From Candidatus Iainarchaeum sp. (GTDB lineage: Archaea > Iainarchaeota > Iainarchaeia > Iainarchaeales > GCA-2688035): a stretch of 13,260 nt of DNA. Of this stretch, positions 12,986 to 13,260 are shown piece by piece (the first letter of the stretch is position 1; every line of letters starts with the position of its first letter). A program made the position numbers and the translations under genes. Under the pieces are notes generated by a model. It saw nothing but the letters and a program-made list of their open reading frames with translations, was not told the origin of the DNA and searched no databases. The stretch spans positions 1 through 13,260 of the forward strand of contig JAQTPU010000015.1 in assembly GCA_028712575.1 (NCBI GenBank), read 5' to 3'.

Positions 12986-13260
12986 TTATTTTTTTTCCGC
13001 TGTTTTTATCTGTTTCCAAATTTTTTTTATTCTTTGCCCGCGATGCTCTTTTTTTGCCTCAAAAGTTTTTTCAGTGCAAATCCTGAAAGAAACCCTGTGG
13101 GATATCCCTTCAATTTCAACAATGGCATTTATTGCCTCTCTCCTTGAAAAGTCCGGCATTCCAAGAGATTCTGCCTTGCTTTGCATGAAGTCAACCGGGT
13201 TTTCCTTATATCCAAGCTTGGGGAACTGTCCGATTTTTTTCAAAACACCAAGCGCAGAAT
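12986..13260 (-). CDS. Unrecognised protein upstream of aRF1, 5' end outside the window
   Basis: The last 90 residues of a reading frame enter from the window edge with no stop; a TTG at 13243 is the only near-edge alternative start. I do not recognise the family. The visible part is basic and apparently soluble: LGYKENPVDFMQSKAESLGMP, then a possible helix SRREAINAIVEIEG, a short beta-type HRVSFRICTEKTFEA, and a Lys/Arg-rich end (KKEHRGQRIKKIWKQIKTAEKK) that may touch nucleic acid. Its stop lies two bases before the chosen aRF1 start, so the two are very probably co-transcribed. Codon use matches the neighbours. Confidence 0.5.
   Translation of the reverse strand, partial: SALGVLKKIGQFPKLGYKENPVDFMQSKAESLGMPDFSRREAINAIVEIEGISHRVSFRICTEKTFEAKKEHRGQRIKKIWKQIKTAEKK

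Noticed and set aside
12984..13019. Twelve-residue N-terminal extension of aRF1 from an ATG at 13019.
   Set aside because: It would overlap the upstream gene by 34 bases and adds sequence not expected in aRF1; the ATG at 12983 follows the upstream stop directly.
1..13260. CRISPR array, insertion sequence or prophage.
   Set aside because: No regularly spaced repeats, transposase or phage structural genes were seen; the intein is the only mobile element supported.

Overview
The window looks archaeal. The evidence is a class-1 release factor of the aRF1/eRF1 type, an S-layer protein of the methanococcal type, BRE/TATA-like promoters about 25-30 bases before start codons (several near-leaderless), one strong GAGGTGA ribosome binding site, and T-tract terminators. 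The DNA is AT-rich and tightly packed: two convergent gene pairs are only 1-2 bases apart and a third overlaps by 81 bases. This compactness, with the gene mix, would suit a small-genome DPANN-type lineage, but nothing here fixes the phylum, so that placement is inference.

Layout. Positions 69-1082 (+) encode an AmmeMemoRadiSam-type radical SAM enzyme, facing a three-helix BofA-family membrane protein (1084-1386, -). Positions 1471-2106 (+) encode a winged-helix regulator with a near-leaderless promoter. A 327-base gene-free stretch follows. It holds a terminator, an AT-rich 30-bp near-perfect palindrome, a BRE/TATA promoter, a leader that can fold into a long closed helix at its predicted 5' end, and a strong Shine-Dalgarno. 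This is the control region of the 1016-residue S-layer protein (2434-5484). Behind it come a T-tract and three hairpins, then a single-pass exported protein (5640-6281) and a flippase-like membrane protein of the LPG_synthase_TM/UPF0104 kind (6317-7372). The latter overlaps, tail to tail, a polyprenyl-phosphate sugar-1-phosphate transferase of the MraY/WecA/Alg7 family (7292-8251, -). TruD (8304-9557, -), a basic protein of unknown function (9622-10200, +) and the aRF1 precursor (10203-12983, -) complete the window, with an unrecognised partial gene (12986-13260, -) just upstream of aRF1.

Function. The middle of the window reads as a cell-surface module. The S-layer protein carries 18 N-glycosylation sequons. 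The sugar-phosphate transferase could start the lipid-linked glycan, and the flippase-like protein could act on lipid-linked intermediates. The right end is translation-related (TruD, aRF1).

The most striking feature is a 503-residue intein inserted immediately after the Gln of the catalytic GGQ motif of aRF1. It carries two LAGLIDADG motifs and an embedded Cro/C1-type helix-turn-helix. Until it splices out, this release factor cannot hydrolyse peptidyl-tRNA, so translation termination in this cell would depend on protein splicing.
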